DNA of 64,000 nt, taken from the NCBI GenBank assembly GCA_963791625.1, contig CAWBTA010000015.1:1175147-1239146 (forward strand). The letters run 5' to 3'. A model generated the notes under the pieces. The model saw only the letters and a list, made by a program, of their open reading frames with translations. It ran no database searches and was not told where the DNA came from. A program made the position numbers and the translations under genes. Below are positions 1-8,422 of the stretch, in pieces (position 1 is the stretch's first letter; every line of letters begins with the position of its first letter). The DNA comes from JANMCE01 sp963791625 (GTDB taxonomy: Bacteria > Actinomycetota > Acidimicrobiia > Acidimicrobiales > Ilumatobacteraceae).

Positions 1-29
1 ATGGGGATGTTGCGGTGGTGGCCACGGCA

Positions 30-93
30 GTTGACACATGTTCACATTGTGACGTGCGTTCACATACACGCAGAGGATGTGAACCGTGTCAAC
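30..93. promoter_or_regulatory. Probable TetR operator region upstream of the first gene
   Basis: An inverted repeat brackets this stretch. GTTGACAC at 30-37 and TTCACAT at 41-47 are mirrored by ATGTGAA at 77-83 and GTGTCAAC at 86-93. A further TTCACAT lies at 59-65, so the motif recurs every 18 bp, about two helical turns apart. The left copy is itself part of a short near-palindrome (TTCACATTGTGAC, 41-53). The block abuts the ATG at 94, so autoregulation by the TetR protein is the simplest reading (inference). Confidence 0.6.
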
Positions 94-768
94 ATGGAGC
101 GAATGTCAGTATCGGGGAATCGGCCCTACCACCACGGCAACTTGAAAAGGGCGCTCGTTGACGCCGCCGTAGCCCGGGCGCGGCTCGATGGACCAGACGG
201 CCTCGGGCTGCGTGACATTGCGGCCGACGTCGGCGTAGCCCCGTCAGCCGCGTACCGCCACGTGCGCGACCGCGACCACCTCGTGACCCTCGTTGCGCAG
301 GCGGCGCGTGAGGAACTGGCCCGAAAGATGCGAGCCGCAATCAACCTGGTCGTAGCGACCGGAGACGAACAATACGATGCCGTTGCCCGCTTGATGGCGT
401 GTGGCCGAGGTTATGTCGGCTTCGCAACGGAATCACCACTGCTCTTTCGGACCGCGTTCCTCCACAGCGGTCGTCTTCCCGACCGCGAGGACGACCCAAG
501 CGGCGAGGCCGAACTCGGCGCATGTCTCGATGACCTGGTCGCCGCCGGACTGCTCGAGCCGGAAAATCAACGCGATGCGGCCACCCTGGCCTGGAGCGCA
601 GTTCACGGCCTCGGCGCACTCCTCGCCGATCAGGCCATGGCCGTCTCGTTCGCCCTCGCCGCAACTGACGCCATCGAGGCCGTACTCACCGGCGTCGTAC
701 GGGCAATCGTGACTATCGATTCGGCCTGGCCAGCCCAAGAACGAAACCGGCTTGATCGGGATTTTTAG
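94..768 (+). CDS. TetR/AcrR-family transcriptional regulator (WHG-type C-terminal domain)
   Basis: The product has about 224 residues. An N-terminal helix-turn-helix follows the basic start (YHHGNLKRALVDAA ... GLRDIAADVGVAPSAAYRHV), the standard TetR DNA-binding arrangement. The C-terminal half (GRGYVGFATESPLLFRTAF) resembles the WHG ligand-binding domain. The reading frame is open to base 1, but the palindromic operator at 30-93 makes an upstream start unlikely, so I chose ATG 94; ATG 103 is an alternative. Neither has a good Shine-Dalgarno sequence, so translation may be leaderless. The effector and further targets are not visible, and a co-regulated gene may lie to the left of the window. 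Confidence 0.8.
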   Translation: MERMSVSGNRPYHHGNLKRALVDAAVARARLDGPDGLGLRDIAADVGVAPSAAYRHVRDRDHLVTLVAQAAREELARKMRAAINLVVATGDEQYDAVARLMACGRGYVGFATESPLLFRTAFLHSGRLPDREDDPSGEAELGACLDDLVAAGLLEPENQRDAATLAWSAVHGLGALLADQAMAVSFALAATDAIEAVLTGVVRAIVTIDSAWPAQERNRLDRDF

Positions 769-829
769 ACCCGAACCACCCGACATAGGTTTCTTTGGCG
801 GCAATCGGCAGAGATTTTGAGGGCCCGGC

Positions 830-1471
830 TCAATGTCGAGCGTTCCGCATCATCGTCGCGAGGGTGATCTCGGCGGGTCCGCCGAGTGCAAGGTCGGCGA
901 TAGCCCCTTGAGCATCGCCCTCGGTCTTGTTCTGACTGAGCTTGGCCTTGGCCTCGACGCGATCGATCACAACCTCGACACCCACGATCGCCTTCAGCAT
1001 CGTGTCGATGTAGTGGGCCGGGGCATCATCGACCGACCACGGTTTGGCCGTTCGACCAACGGCGTGTCGCGCTTCATGGATATCGGTGAGGCGCCGGACC
1101 AGTTGCAGTGTCCAGGCCGGGTCGTCGTGCACGAGAAGGCGTCCGTGGATGTTGAGCGTTACGTAGTTCCAGGTGGGCACGACCTTGCCACTTTCGGCCT
1201 TCGACGGATAGCCGTTCGGCGAGATGTAACCATCCGCGACGTGCGCGATCACGAGCACCTGGGTGCCGTTGGCGGTCGTCCATTGCCGGTTCGGTCGCGC
1301 GAGGTGGCCTTGCAACGATCCGTGGTTTCCGTCAGGCACGAAGACGAACGGAATGAACGAGCTCGTGAGACCGTCGTCGCTATTCGTCACGAGATCGGCC
1401 GCGCCGAGTTCGGAAAGCAGCCGAGCGATCTCGGTAGCGTCGGTAATGGCGAAGTGCTTCGGAAGGAACAT
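830..1471 (-). CDS. PaiB-like FMN-binding negative transcriptional regulator
   Basis: This 213-residue protein matches the PaiB/FMN-binding split-barrel family in length and motifs. It has the opening MFLPKHFAITD, the central GSLQGHLARPN segment, and the diagnostic YISPNGYPSK ... VPTWNYVTLNIHG block that lines the flavin site. In Bacillus, PaiB is linked to repression of sporulation and protease genes, but many homologues are simply flavin proteins, so the regulatory role here is a family-based guess. It ends 62 bases from the tail of the convergent TetR gene and lies 9 bases downstream of the metal-transport operon, so it may be co-transcribed with it. Confidence 0.85.
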   Translation of the reverse strand: MFLPKHFAITDATEIARLLSELGAADLVTNSDDGLTSSFIPFVFVPDGNHGSLQGHLARPNRQWTTANGTQVLVIAHVADGYISPNGYPSKAESGKVVPTWNYVTLNIHGRLLVHDDPAWTLQLVRRLTDIHEARHAVGRTAKPWSVDDAPAHYIDTMLKAIVGVEVVIDRVEAKAKLSQNKTEGDAQGAIADLALGGPAEITLATMMRNARH

Positions 1472-1480
1472 CGCTGCCGT

Positions 1481-2314
1481 TCAGCCCTCGGCGAGCGTGA
1501 CGCTCATCCCTCGAAGCCATCGAGCCTGGCGGCGAAGACCGAACGGCGCGATCAGCCAACTCAAGACGAACACCGCACCGGTCGTGAGGGCGATGGTGCC
1601 ACCGGCCGCAAGGTGGTATCGGTCCGAGACTGTCAGCCCAAGCAGACCCGACCCCGCCCCGAACAGTCCGGCAAGAAGAAACGTGACCCCGATGCGGTCA
1701 GTCCAGAGGCGCGCGGTGATGGCGGGCACGATCATGAGTGCCACCGACAAGATGGTGCCCATGGCCGGAACCGTGGTGATGATGACCGCCTCCACTGCCA
1801 GGAGCAAAAGCAGGTCAAGCCAGCGCGGGTATCCCTGCGCCTCGGCCGCCAGGGGATCGAAGGCACCGAAGACCAACTCCTTGTGCAGTGAGGCAAGTAC
1901 GGCCAACACCAGCACGGCGACCACGATGGAGGTCGCAACATCGGCCGACGAGGTGGCCACCACGTGGCCCGTGAGGATCGAAGTGAGGTCCAGCGCCGGC
2001 CGAGGTTGGAGACCCTGCAGCAGTACCCCCAACCCGAAGCTGCCAGCCAGCAACACGCCAACCAGCGAAGAGCCATCCACCTGCTCGAGTCGAGTCAGCA
2101 CGACCAGCAGCCCAACCACGAGCCAACCGAAACCGAGTGCGCCGAGCAGTGGCGCGATGCCCAGCCAGTACGCCACGACAACGCCCGGAAACGTGGCGTG
2201 CGCGAGCGCGACCGTGAAGAACTGCAGGCGGCGCAGCACGACGTGCACCCCAATGACCCCGGCCGCGAAGCCGGCAACCATCACCTCAATCAGCGCCCGT
2301 GCGTAGATGCTCAT
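1481..2314 (-). CDS. Metal ABC transporter permease (ABC-3 family), second subunit
   Basis: A 277-residue, highly hydrophobic ABC-3 permease of the ZnuB/MntB/TroC type with about eight membrane spans. Family signatures are HVVLRRLQFFTVALAHATFP near the N-terminus and VPAMGTILSVALMIVPAITA towards the C-terminus. The frame is open further upstream, but ATG 2314 overlaps the stop of the preceding permease gene (ATGA), which fixes the start. Together with the neighbouring permease, ATPase and binding protein it forms a complete importer. Having two different permease subunits suggests a heterodimeric channel, as in the Tro/Sit group. Confidence 0.88.
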   Translation of the reverse strand: MSIYARALIEVMVAGFAAGVIGVHVVLRRLQFFTVALAHATFPGVVVAYWLGIAPLLGALGFGWLVVGLLVVLTRLEQVDGSSLVGVLLAGSFGLGVLLQGLQPRPALDLTSILTGHVVATSSADVATSIVVAVLVLAVLASLHKELVFGAFDPLAAEAQGYPRWLDLLLLLAVEAVIITTVPAMGTILSVALMIVPAITARLWTDRIGVTFLLAGLFGAGSGLLGLTVSDRYHLAAGGTIALTTGAVFVLSWLIAPFGLRRQARWLRGMSVTLAEG

Positions 2315-3144
2315 GCGGCGATCCGACGACGGTGGCGTGACAGCAACGTCGCGGTGGCGAACACGCCGAACACCAACGTGAGAATGACGGTGATCGCGGC
2401 GCCCGGTTCCACCCGCACGTCGTGATCGACAGAAGCGACCCAGCTCAGCGCCAGCCCAGCGGCACCACACGCCGCTGTTATTCCCACCGACACCAGCCCG
2501 ATGATCGGGATGCGGTCGCTCACCAATCGCGCCGTTGCGGCGGGGGTCACCAACAGCGCGACGACCAGCGCCGTGCCAATGGCCCGCGCCGCCGCCACGA
2601 TCACCAGCGCCACCAACGCATTGGCCACGGCGTCGAGCAACAACACGCGATAGCCGAGGGCCCGAAACGCTTCCGGGTCAAAGGAGCGGAACACCAACTC
2701 TTTACCGATCAGCGCCACGACCGCAACCACGAAGACGGTGACCAGCGTGCTCTGCACAATCGTTGAACGATCAACGGTGAGCAGATGCCCGAACAGCAAT
2801 GCGGTGAGATCAGACGTGAAGCTCGCTCGTCGACTGACGACCACAACCCCGGCGGCGAAAAACGTTGCGACCAACAGCGCGAGCACCGAGTCGTCATCCA
2901 CCCGTCGAACTGAGGTGAGCAGCGTCAGTAACACCGTGGATACGACTGCAGCAACCAATGCGCCGACGAAGAGGGATTGCCCAGCGAAGAAGGCGATGGC
3001 CACGCCAGGGAACATGGTGTGGGTGAGCGCATCAGCCACGAAGGCGTGACGGCGCACCAACACCAACGTCCCGACACATCCCGACACGACCGCGAGGACC
3101 AGAACTTCCAGCAGTGCGCGTTGCATGAACGGCTCGGAGAACAT
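2311..3144 (-). CDS. Metal ABC transporter permease (ABC-3 family), first subunit
   Basis: A 277-residue ABC-3 permease, the same length as its downstream partner but divergent in sequence. The motif LVRRHAFVADALTHTMFPG is the conserved ABC-3 loop, and VVALLVTPAATARL corresponds to the conserved C-terminal helix. About eight transmembrane helices are apparent. ATG 3144 is chosen because it shares a base with the stop of the ATPase gene (TGATG), a typical coupled junction; the longer open frame upstream overlaps the ATPase gene and is rejected. Confidence 0.88.
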   Translation of the reverse strand: MFSEPFMQRALLEVLVLAVVSGCVGTLVLVRRHAFVADALTHTMFPGVAIAFFAGQSLFVGALVAAVVSTVLLTLLTSVRRVDDDSVLALLVATFFAAGVVVVSRRASFTSDLTALLFGHLLTVDRSTIVQSTLVTVFVVAVVALIGKELVFRSFDPEAFRALGYRVLLLDAVANALVALVIVAAARAIGTALVVALLVTPAATARLVSDRIPIIGLVSVGITAACGAAGLALSWVASVDHDVRVEPGAAITVILTLVFGVFATATLLSRHRRRIAA

Positions 3145-3908
3145 CAGTGGGTGTGTGCGGCGATCACGGTCGTGCCGTTGTCGAGCGAGTGAATCGCCGG
3201 GCCGTATGCCTGAGCGAGATGCTCGGGACGCAATACCTCGGCAGGCGTACCGAAGCCCACCATGTGTCCGTTGATGAGGCACGCCTCGCTGCACGCAAGA
3301 TGGGCAAAAGCCAGGTCATGGGTGGAGATAACGATGGCCACACCGTTGGCGCGCAGGCGATCCATCACGTCGATGAGCAGTTGCTGGCTGGTGACGTCCA
3401 CCCCGTTGAATGGCTCGTCGAGCAACAGCAGCCGGGCGTTCTGCGCAATGGCCCGGGCCAGCAGCACCCGTTGTCGTTGCCCTCCCGACAGCGTGCCGAA
3501 ACGCGATCTGGCCCGATCGGTGAGACCGACTTCAGCCAGCGCGGCATGGGCAGCCGCGCGGTCGGGGCGCCCCGGTCGTCGGAACCACCCAACCTGTCGG
3601 TAGCGACCCTGCAGCACCACGCCGAATGCGTCAATCGGAAACTCAGGGTCGAGCGTGTCGGCCTGCGGTACGTAGGCGACGTGTCGGCGCGCGGCAACGG
3701 GGTCGAGACCCAGCACTGACACGCTGCCGTGGACGACCGGCACCAGGCCGAGGATGGCGCGCAAGAGCGTCGACTTGCCGGCGCCATTCGGACCGACGAC
3801 CGCCAACGACGAGCCAGGGGAGAGGTCGAACGAGACGCCGTGTAACACCGGGTCACGGTCATAGGCGACGGCCAGCGAATCGATGCAGAGTGGCTGAGCG
3901 TCGGTCAT
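3144..3908 (-). CDS. Metal ABC transporter ATP-binding protein
   Basis: This 254-residue ABC ATPase energises the neighbouring ABC-3 permeases. Walker A is GPNGAGKST, the signature is LSGGQRQRVLLARAI, and Walker B with the catalytic Glu is LLLLDEPF; the switch His is in STHDLAFAH. It lies 4 bases after the binding-protein gene and is coupled to the first permease. The order binding protein, ATPase, permease, permease matches zinc/manganese import operons. Confidence 0.92.
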   Translation of the reverse strand: MTDAQPLCIDSLAVAYDRDPVLHGVSFDLSPGSSLAVVGPNGAGKSTLLRAILGLVPVVHGSVSVLGLDPVAARRHVAYVPQADTLDPEFPIDAFGVVLQGRYRQVGWFRRPGRPDRAAAHAALAEVGLTDRARSRFGTLSGGQRQRVLLARAIAQNARLLLLDEPFNGVDVTSQQLLIDVMDRLRANGVAIVISTHDLAFAHLACSEACLINGHMVGFGTPAEVLRPEHLAQAYGPAIHSLDNGTTVIAAHTH

Positions 3909-3912
3909 GTCT

Positions 3913-4794
3913 TCACGCTAACGCCGTCACGATCGTTCCCACATTGTGGCGCATCATCTTCAGATACGTATCACCATCAGAGCCCGCCGGTCCCAGGCTG
4001 TCACCGTAAAGCGCATCGTCGCCGGTGATGACCTTGACACCCGCTTCGATCGCGACGGCCTGTGCGGTCTTCGGGGGAAGCGACGATTCCGAAAAGATGG
4101 CCTTCACACCAAGCGCCCGGATCTTCTTCACCAGTACCTGCACGTCGGCGGTGGACAACTCGGTGGCCGTGTCGAAACTGGGGATGACCGACCCGACGAA
4201 CTCGAACCCGTACCGGTCGATGAGGTAGCCGAACGCGTCGTGGTTGGTCACCAGCTTGCGGTTGGTCAGCGAGGCAACCTGGGCGGTGATGTCGGCATCC
4301 AGCTGATCAAGTTGGGCGACGTACGCCGTCAGGTTGGCCGTGAAGGTCGCGCTCTTGCCGGGCAGGGCCTTGCCGAGCGCCGAGGCGATTGATGTCACCA
4401 TGATCTTGGCGTTGGCCGGGTCGTGCCAGATGTGCGGATCACCGGGGCGGAGTACCACGCCGTCACTGGCGACCACGACGGCGCCTGTGGGTGGGCTGGC
4501 CGCCTTCACCTTCGCGAACCAGGGCTCCAAGCCGACACCGTTGGTCACCACGACGACAGCGGTGCGGATGGTGGTGAGATCCGCTGGCGTCGGTTCGTAC
4601 TCATGGGGATCGACGCCCGGCTTCACCACGCTGTAGACCTTCACGGCATTTCCACCGATGACCCGAGCGAAATCGGCGGTCTGGCTGCTGGTCGCCACGA
4701 CAACAGGGAGACCCGTCCCCCGTTTCGTCGCCGGACTGCAGGCTGCCGCGCCGAGGACAAGCACGGCGCCTAGGGCAGCAATGTTGCGAACCAT
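3913..4794 (-). CDS. Zinc/manganese-type ABC transporter substrate-binding lipoprotein
   Basis: A 293-residue cluster-A-I metal-binding protein (ZnuA/TroA fold). The signal peptide ends at a lipobox with Cys19 (GAAAC), giving an extracytoplasmic lipoprotein. Likely metal ligands are His64 (DPHEYEPT), His121 or His124 (DPHIWHD), His185 (VTNHDAFGY) and an Asp near 260 (GDDALYGD). A histidine at the third position, rather than the Glu of manganese-type proteins, favours zinc. There is no long His-rich loop. The start is ATG 4794, 7 bases from a Fur-like operator, so zinc- or metal-responsive repression is expected. Substrate assignment is inference. Confidence 0.85.
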   Translation of the reverse strand: MVRNIAALGAVLVLGAAACSPATKRGTGLPVVVATSSQTADFARVIGGNAVKVYSVVKPGVDPHEYEPTPADLTTIRTAVVVVTNGVGLEPWFAKVKAASPPTGAVVVASDGVVLRPGDPHIWHDPANAKIMVTSIASALGKALPGKSATFTANLTAYVAQLDQLDADITAQVASLTNRKLVTNHDAFGYLIDRYGFEFVGSVIPSFDTATELSTADVQVLVKKIRALGVKAIFSESSLPPKTAQAVAIEAGVKVITGDDALYGDSLGPAGSDGDTYLKMMRHNVGTIVTALA

Positions 4795-4801
4795 GGCGAA
4801 A

Positions 4802-4816
4802 TGATACTGATTCTCA
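4802..4816. promoter_or_regulatory. Fur/Zur-type operator between the metal importer and the Fur-family gene
   Basis: TGATACTGATTCTCA is a 7-1-7 near-palindrome of the kind bound by Fur-family repressors (ideal form TGATAATGATTATCA). It lies in the 82-base divergent intergenic region and would cover the importer promoter. The right half-site, (A)TTCTCA, recurs as a direct repeat at 4841-4846 and 4850-4856, closer to the regulator gene. Cooperative binding and autoregulation are therefore possible (inference). Confidence 0.65.
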
Positions 4817-4876
4817 GAACGAGTACCAACACCAGCGCGCTTCTCAGCCATTCTCAAAACGGGGTAGGCTACCCAC

Positions 4877-5317
4877 ATGGCCGGCAGTGAGCTCGACACC
4901 ATTGCCACCACCCGGCTGCGGCGCGACAGTCAGCGCTACACGGCCAACCGGCGCGAGCTGGTCCGCCTGTTCGCCGATACCCCTGACCCACTGACCATCC
5001 CTGAGATCCTTGAGCAACGCCCTGATCTGGCGAGCAGTTCGGTGTACCGCAACCTTGCCGTGTTGGAGCGCGCGGGCGTTGTGCGGCGTATCGTCACATC
5101 CGACGAGTGGGCTCGTTACGAACTGGCCGAGGAGTTCACGGAACATCATCATCACCTGATCTGCTCGCAGTGCGGTGTCGTGCGTGACTTCACCGTGTCT
5201 CGGTCGCTCGAACGATCGATCGACAAGGCGCTCGAGTCGATTGCCGAGCGCGCCGGTTTTCGCCTGCAGCATCACACGCTCGACCTCGTCGGCCTCTGCC
5301 TGAAGTGCAGCGCTTAG
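4877..5317 (+). CDS. Fur-family metalloregulator, probably Zur
   Basis: A 146-residue Fur-family repressor. The winged helix (TIPEILEQRPDLASSSVYRNLAVLERAG) is followed by the regulatory metal segment EEFTEHHHHLICSQCG. The two CxxC pairs, CSQC in the middle and CLKC at the extreme C-terminus, form the usual structural zinc site. It is divergent from a ZnuA-like importer with a Fur-type box in between, which argues for Zur rather than an iron sensor. The 3' end overlaps the convergent UPF0016 gene by 4 bases. Confidence 0.85.
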   Translation: MAGSELDTIATTRLRRDSQRYTANRRELVRLFADTPDPLTIPEILEQRPDLASSSVYRNLAVLERAGVVRRIVTSDEWARYELAEEFTEHHHHLICSQCGVVRDFTVSRSLERSIDKALESIAERAGFRLQHHTLDLVGLCLKCSA

Positions 5318-5901
5318 CCCTGTACCACCCGGTCAAGCGACCAAACGGCAAGCAGTGCGAACACGACCGCGGCGCCCGTGTGGAGTAACCGAATTGGCAA
5401 CTTGGTGAGCAGTCGGCGTCCAACCAATACCGCCAGCACGGCAACGGTGCACACGGCAGACAATCCACCGAGGAAAACCAAGAACGGACTTGGCTGCGTG
5501 GCCGCCAGTCCGGCAACCGTGAGCTGGGTGAGGTCGCCGAGTTCAGCGACGAGGATAGTGCCGAAGGCTAGCAACAGAACCCGCAGAAAGCTTCGTGTCG
5601 GCGCCGCATTGTCGAGCGAGGCCTCGGCCTTCTCGCCCCGGCTGCGCCACAGCACTACCGACCCGGCAGCGAACAGAAGCACAGCCGCCACCGCAACCCC
5701 ACGCTTGGGCAAAAGGTGCAACAACCCGCCCGCCAACGTGGCCACCGACATGTGAACGGTGAACGCGCTGGCCACGCCAAGCCATACCGCCAGAGGTCGG
5801 CGATGGGTGCCGGTAAGCACGAGTGTGGCCACCATGCTCTTGTCCGGAAGTTCGGCCAGAAACACCGGCACGAACGCTGCGAAAAAGGAGGACCACTGCA
5901 C
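5314..5901 (-). CDS. UPF0016/GDT1-family divalent cation exporter-like membrane protein
   Basis: A 195-residue protein with about six membrane spans arranged as two repeats, each with the family motif: FLAELPDKSMVATLVL near the N-terminus and ILVAELGDLTQLTVAGLA in the second half. These E-x-G/P-D-K/L-T/S motifs are the ion-binding signature of TMEM165/Gdt1/MneA proteins, which export Mn2+ or exchange Ca2+/Mn2+. GTG 5901 is the best start, 2 bases after the stop of the CopC-CopD gene. Lying between a zinc regulon and a copper gene, it fits a metal-homeostasis cluster. Confidence 0.8.
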   Translation of the reverse strand: MQWSSFFAAFVPVFLAELPDKSMVATLVLTGTHRRPLAVWLGVASAFTVHMSVATLAGGLLHLLPKRGVAVAAVLLFAAGSVVLWRSRGEKAEASLDNAAPTRSFLRVLLLAFGTILVAELGDLTQLTVAGLAATQPSPFLVFLGGLSAVCTVAVLAVLVGRRLLTKLPIRLLHTGAAVVFALLAVWSLDRVVQG

Positions 5902-5903
5902 GG

Positions 5904-7542
5904 TCAGCGGATCTTGACCGGCGTGGAGAAGCGAACGGTCTCGCCGCCATAGGTAGCCAGAACTTCGAGCCTCCACTCGCCGGTCACGGGGACGACCACG
6001 TTTTCGAAACTGGCGTGGTTGGCGAGCCGCTGTGTCGGTTGCGCCGCAATGGCCGGGATGCCAGCCGCGTCGTTGCTGAAGCGAATGGTGATGGCACTCG
6101 GGTTCTTGATACTGCCGTCGTTGTTCTGCACGGTCACGTGCACCGTGTTGACGCCCTGGGCAGCCGGCTCCACGATGATGTCGGCAATGCGGCTCCCCAC
6201 CACCAGGGTGGTGGTGAACGGTTTCGGCGCAGCCGGTGCGGGCGGAGGCGCCGCCATGAGCGACATGGTGAGGGCCAGAACGCCCGTGGCGAACACCACT
6301 TCGAGTCCGACGAGGTCGCGCAGCTTGATGGGGCCGTTGCCGTCGGGGCGGCGTCGGGTGAGTTGGCGCGATGTCCCGCCGATCACGATGAGCACGGCAA
6401 CTACGATGAGCTTGCTGCGCAGCGTGTGCCCGTAGCCCGCGTCCCATCCGTCCCATCCCCGCAACTGCCGGACGCTTTGCACCACACCCGAACCGACCAC
6501 GCCGATCACGCTGACGAGGGCCACGTTGGAAAACCGTTTCACACTGTCGATGCTTCCCGCGCCGGCAAGAGCCAGCAGGCCGATCGACAGGCCTCCGACC
6601 CACACGCTGGCCGCCACGAGATGCACGAGCGTCATGGCCACGCCGACCAGCGGCCATCGCCCGCTGGTGCCGTGACCACCTTTGGCCATGCCGACAAAAA
6701 CGACTGCTGCCGTCGCGGCCAGCCCAAGCCCCCACCGTCGCTTACCGATGCCGGCGGCGCCCCAAGCGACGACCACCAGCAACAGGGTGCCAACGGTGCG
6801 GAGCACCCACCACTTGCCCGCCTCGCTCGAAAGGACGGCGCGCCACCCGGTGGTGTCGGCAAAGCCGCCGACTCCCCGACCCGATGCCTGCGCGGCGGCC
6901 AATCCGATCAGCGCCGTCGACGCCACCACCGCCACGAGCGAAGCGATCTGGATGACCCGCCGGGCCCGACCGTCGTCGTGCCCCGTCGGGCCAGCAGCGT
7001 CGGAGGAAGAACAGACCTCCCAAGGCAACCATGACCCCGGCGTACAGCAGCAGACGAGCCAACGCCGTGACGACGGGAAGCGCGCCCCGTTCACTCGTGG
7101 TCGCCAATTTGGTGACGAGGTTGGCTGGCACCGGCGCGCTGGCCCTTCCGATCTGGAACGTGAATGCGCCTCGGGTCAGATGTCCGTCGGAGGCAATGAC
7201 CTGGTACACCGCTACGTAGCCGCCGTCGGCCAGATTGGAAACGCTGGCCGCCACCGCATTTACTTCACCGCCCGGATGCTCCGGCGCGCCAATGGCGACG
7301 TTGGCCCCCTTTTCGTCAACGAGTCGAAGCGCGCCAAGTGAGATCTCAACGGGAGCCCCGAATCGCACCAGGACGCGTTGCGGACTGGCCTCCACCGTGC
7401 TGCCCGACGCAGGCTCTGTGCCAAGCGCGGCGACGTGGGCGTGGGCGGGTGACGCCGTTGCGACCGTGCCGAGCAGGAGGGCCATCAGGGTGCCCGCCAG
7501 GGCGCAGAGCCATCGTCGTGCGAGCATTCCCGGCCGGTGCAT
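5904..7542 (-). pseudogene. CopC-CopD copper-resistance fusion gene, interrupted by a frameshift
   Basis: The 5' part (from ATG 7542 or 7527) encodes a signal peptide and a periplasmic CopC domain. Its mature end begins HAHVAALGTEPASGS, where the first His is the usual Cu ligand, and it includes ASDGHLTRGAFTF. It then enters the first CopD helix (LLLYAGVMVALGGLFFLRR). The frame then shifts by one near 6975-7000 and the sequence continues as the multi-spanning CopD domain (VVASTALIGLAAAQ, LVHLVAASVWVGGLSIG) and a C-terminal beta-sandwich. Both halves are intact, consistent with one extra base. The two open frames formally run 6742-7542 and 5904-7094. Role: copper binding at the surface and uptake across the membrane, if functional. 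Confidence 0.78.
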
Positions 7543-7579
7543 CCTCCTAGGTTGCCACCTCGCGGCTACCTTGGGACAG

Positions 7580-8422
7580 GTGACTCCTCCGCTGCCGCCC
7601 GGATACGTACGTACGGTGCCCGGACGCGGCGAAATGTTTTACCGCCATCACCAGGGTGGCGAGCCGGGCGCGCCCACCTTGCTGCTCCTGCATGGCTGGA
7701 CCGCCAGCGCCGATCTCCAGTGGTTCACCGCGTATCAACAGCTCGGTGAGAAGTATCCATTCATCGCCGTCGACCATCGGGGTCATGGTCGCGGCATCCG
7801 TTCGGTAACGCCCTTTTCGCTGGAGGACTGCGCCGATGACGCCATGGCGCTCGCCGCTGAACTCGGGGTCAACAAGGTCATTCCGGTCGGCTACTCGATG
7901 GGTGGCCCGATCAGCCTCTTGGCGTGGCAACGACATCGCGAGCATGTCGCTGGTCTGGTGCTGGCCGCCACTGCGCTCGAATGGCATTCCACCTGGCGTG
8001 ACCGCTGGGACTGGGCGTTTCTCCCGTTCACGGAGTCAATTTTTCGTTCGCGGTTTGCGTCGGTCGGCGCGGCCGTGTGGGCTCGGCTGGTTGGGCGCGA
8101 TGAGCCACTTCCGCATCGCGAGTGGTTTCTCAGCGAGCTACGTCGCAGTGACCCACGAGCCCTGGCGGAAGCCGGACGTTGCCTCAAGCATTTCGACGCC
8201 CGCGGCTTCGCTCCCCGGGTGGACGTGCCGACCGCCATGGTCGTCACCACCAGGGATCGGCTGGTGAAGCCGTTCAAGCAGCACGCTCTCGCGGACGCGG
8301 TGCAAGCTGCGGTGGTGGACATGCCCGGTGATCACCTTTGCACGGTGACCCACGGAGCTGATTTTGCCGACCGCCTCCGCCAGGCGGTCGACAAGGTTTC
8401 CCACCAGGTTTGGGCTCTTTAG
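7580..8422 (+). CDS. Alpha/beta-hydrolase fold protein
   Basis: About 280 residues. The canonical elements are LLLLHGWTAS (oxyanion region), DHRGHGRG after strand 4, the nucleophile elbow GYSMGG, an Asp in VTTRDRLV and a His in GDHLCTV. That makes a complete Ser-Asp-His triad. GTG 7580 is chosen since no ATG precedes the domain and the longer frame reads through the copper gene in antisense. The substrate cannot be deduced. The stop overlaps the convergent cell-wall protein gene by 4 bases. Confidence 0.82.
   Translation: MTPPLPPGYVRTVPGRGEMFYRHHQGGEPGAPTLLLLHGWTASADLQWFTAYQQLGEKYPFIAVDHRGHGRGIRSVTPFSLEDCADDAMALAAELGVNKVIPVGYSMGGPISLLAWQRHREHVAGLVLAATALEWHSTWRDRWDWAFLPFTESIFRSRFASVGAAVWARLVGRDEPLPHREWFLSELRRSDPRALAEAGRCLKHFDARGFAPRVDVPTAMVVTTRDRLVKPFKQHALADAVQAAVVDMPGDHLCTVTHGADFADRLRQAVDKVSHQVWAL

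Noticed and set aside
833..1891. Long plus-strand open frame (352 codons)
   Set aside because: Antisense to the PaiB-like gene and the metal permease; composition is Arg/Asp/Gly-rich without domains, a GC-rich shadow frame.
6970..7005. Second selenoprotein or recoding event in copCD
   Set aside because: The two halves are in different frames and no in-frame TGA replaces a conserved residue.
5823..7034. Plus-strand open frame of 403 codons
   Set aside because: Antisense to CopD and the UPF0016 gene; no recognisable motifs.
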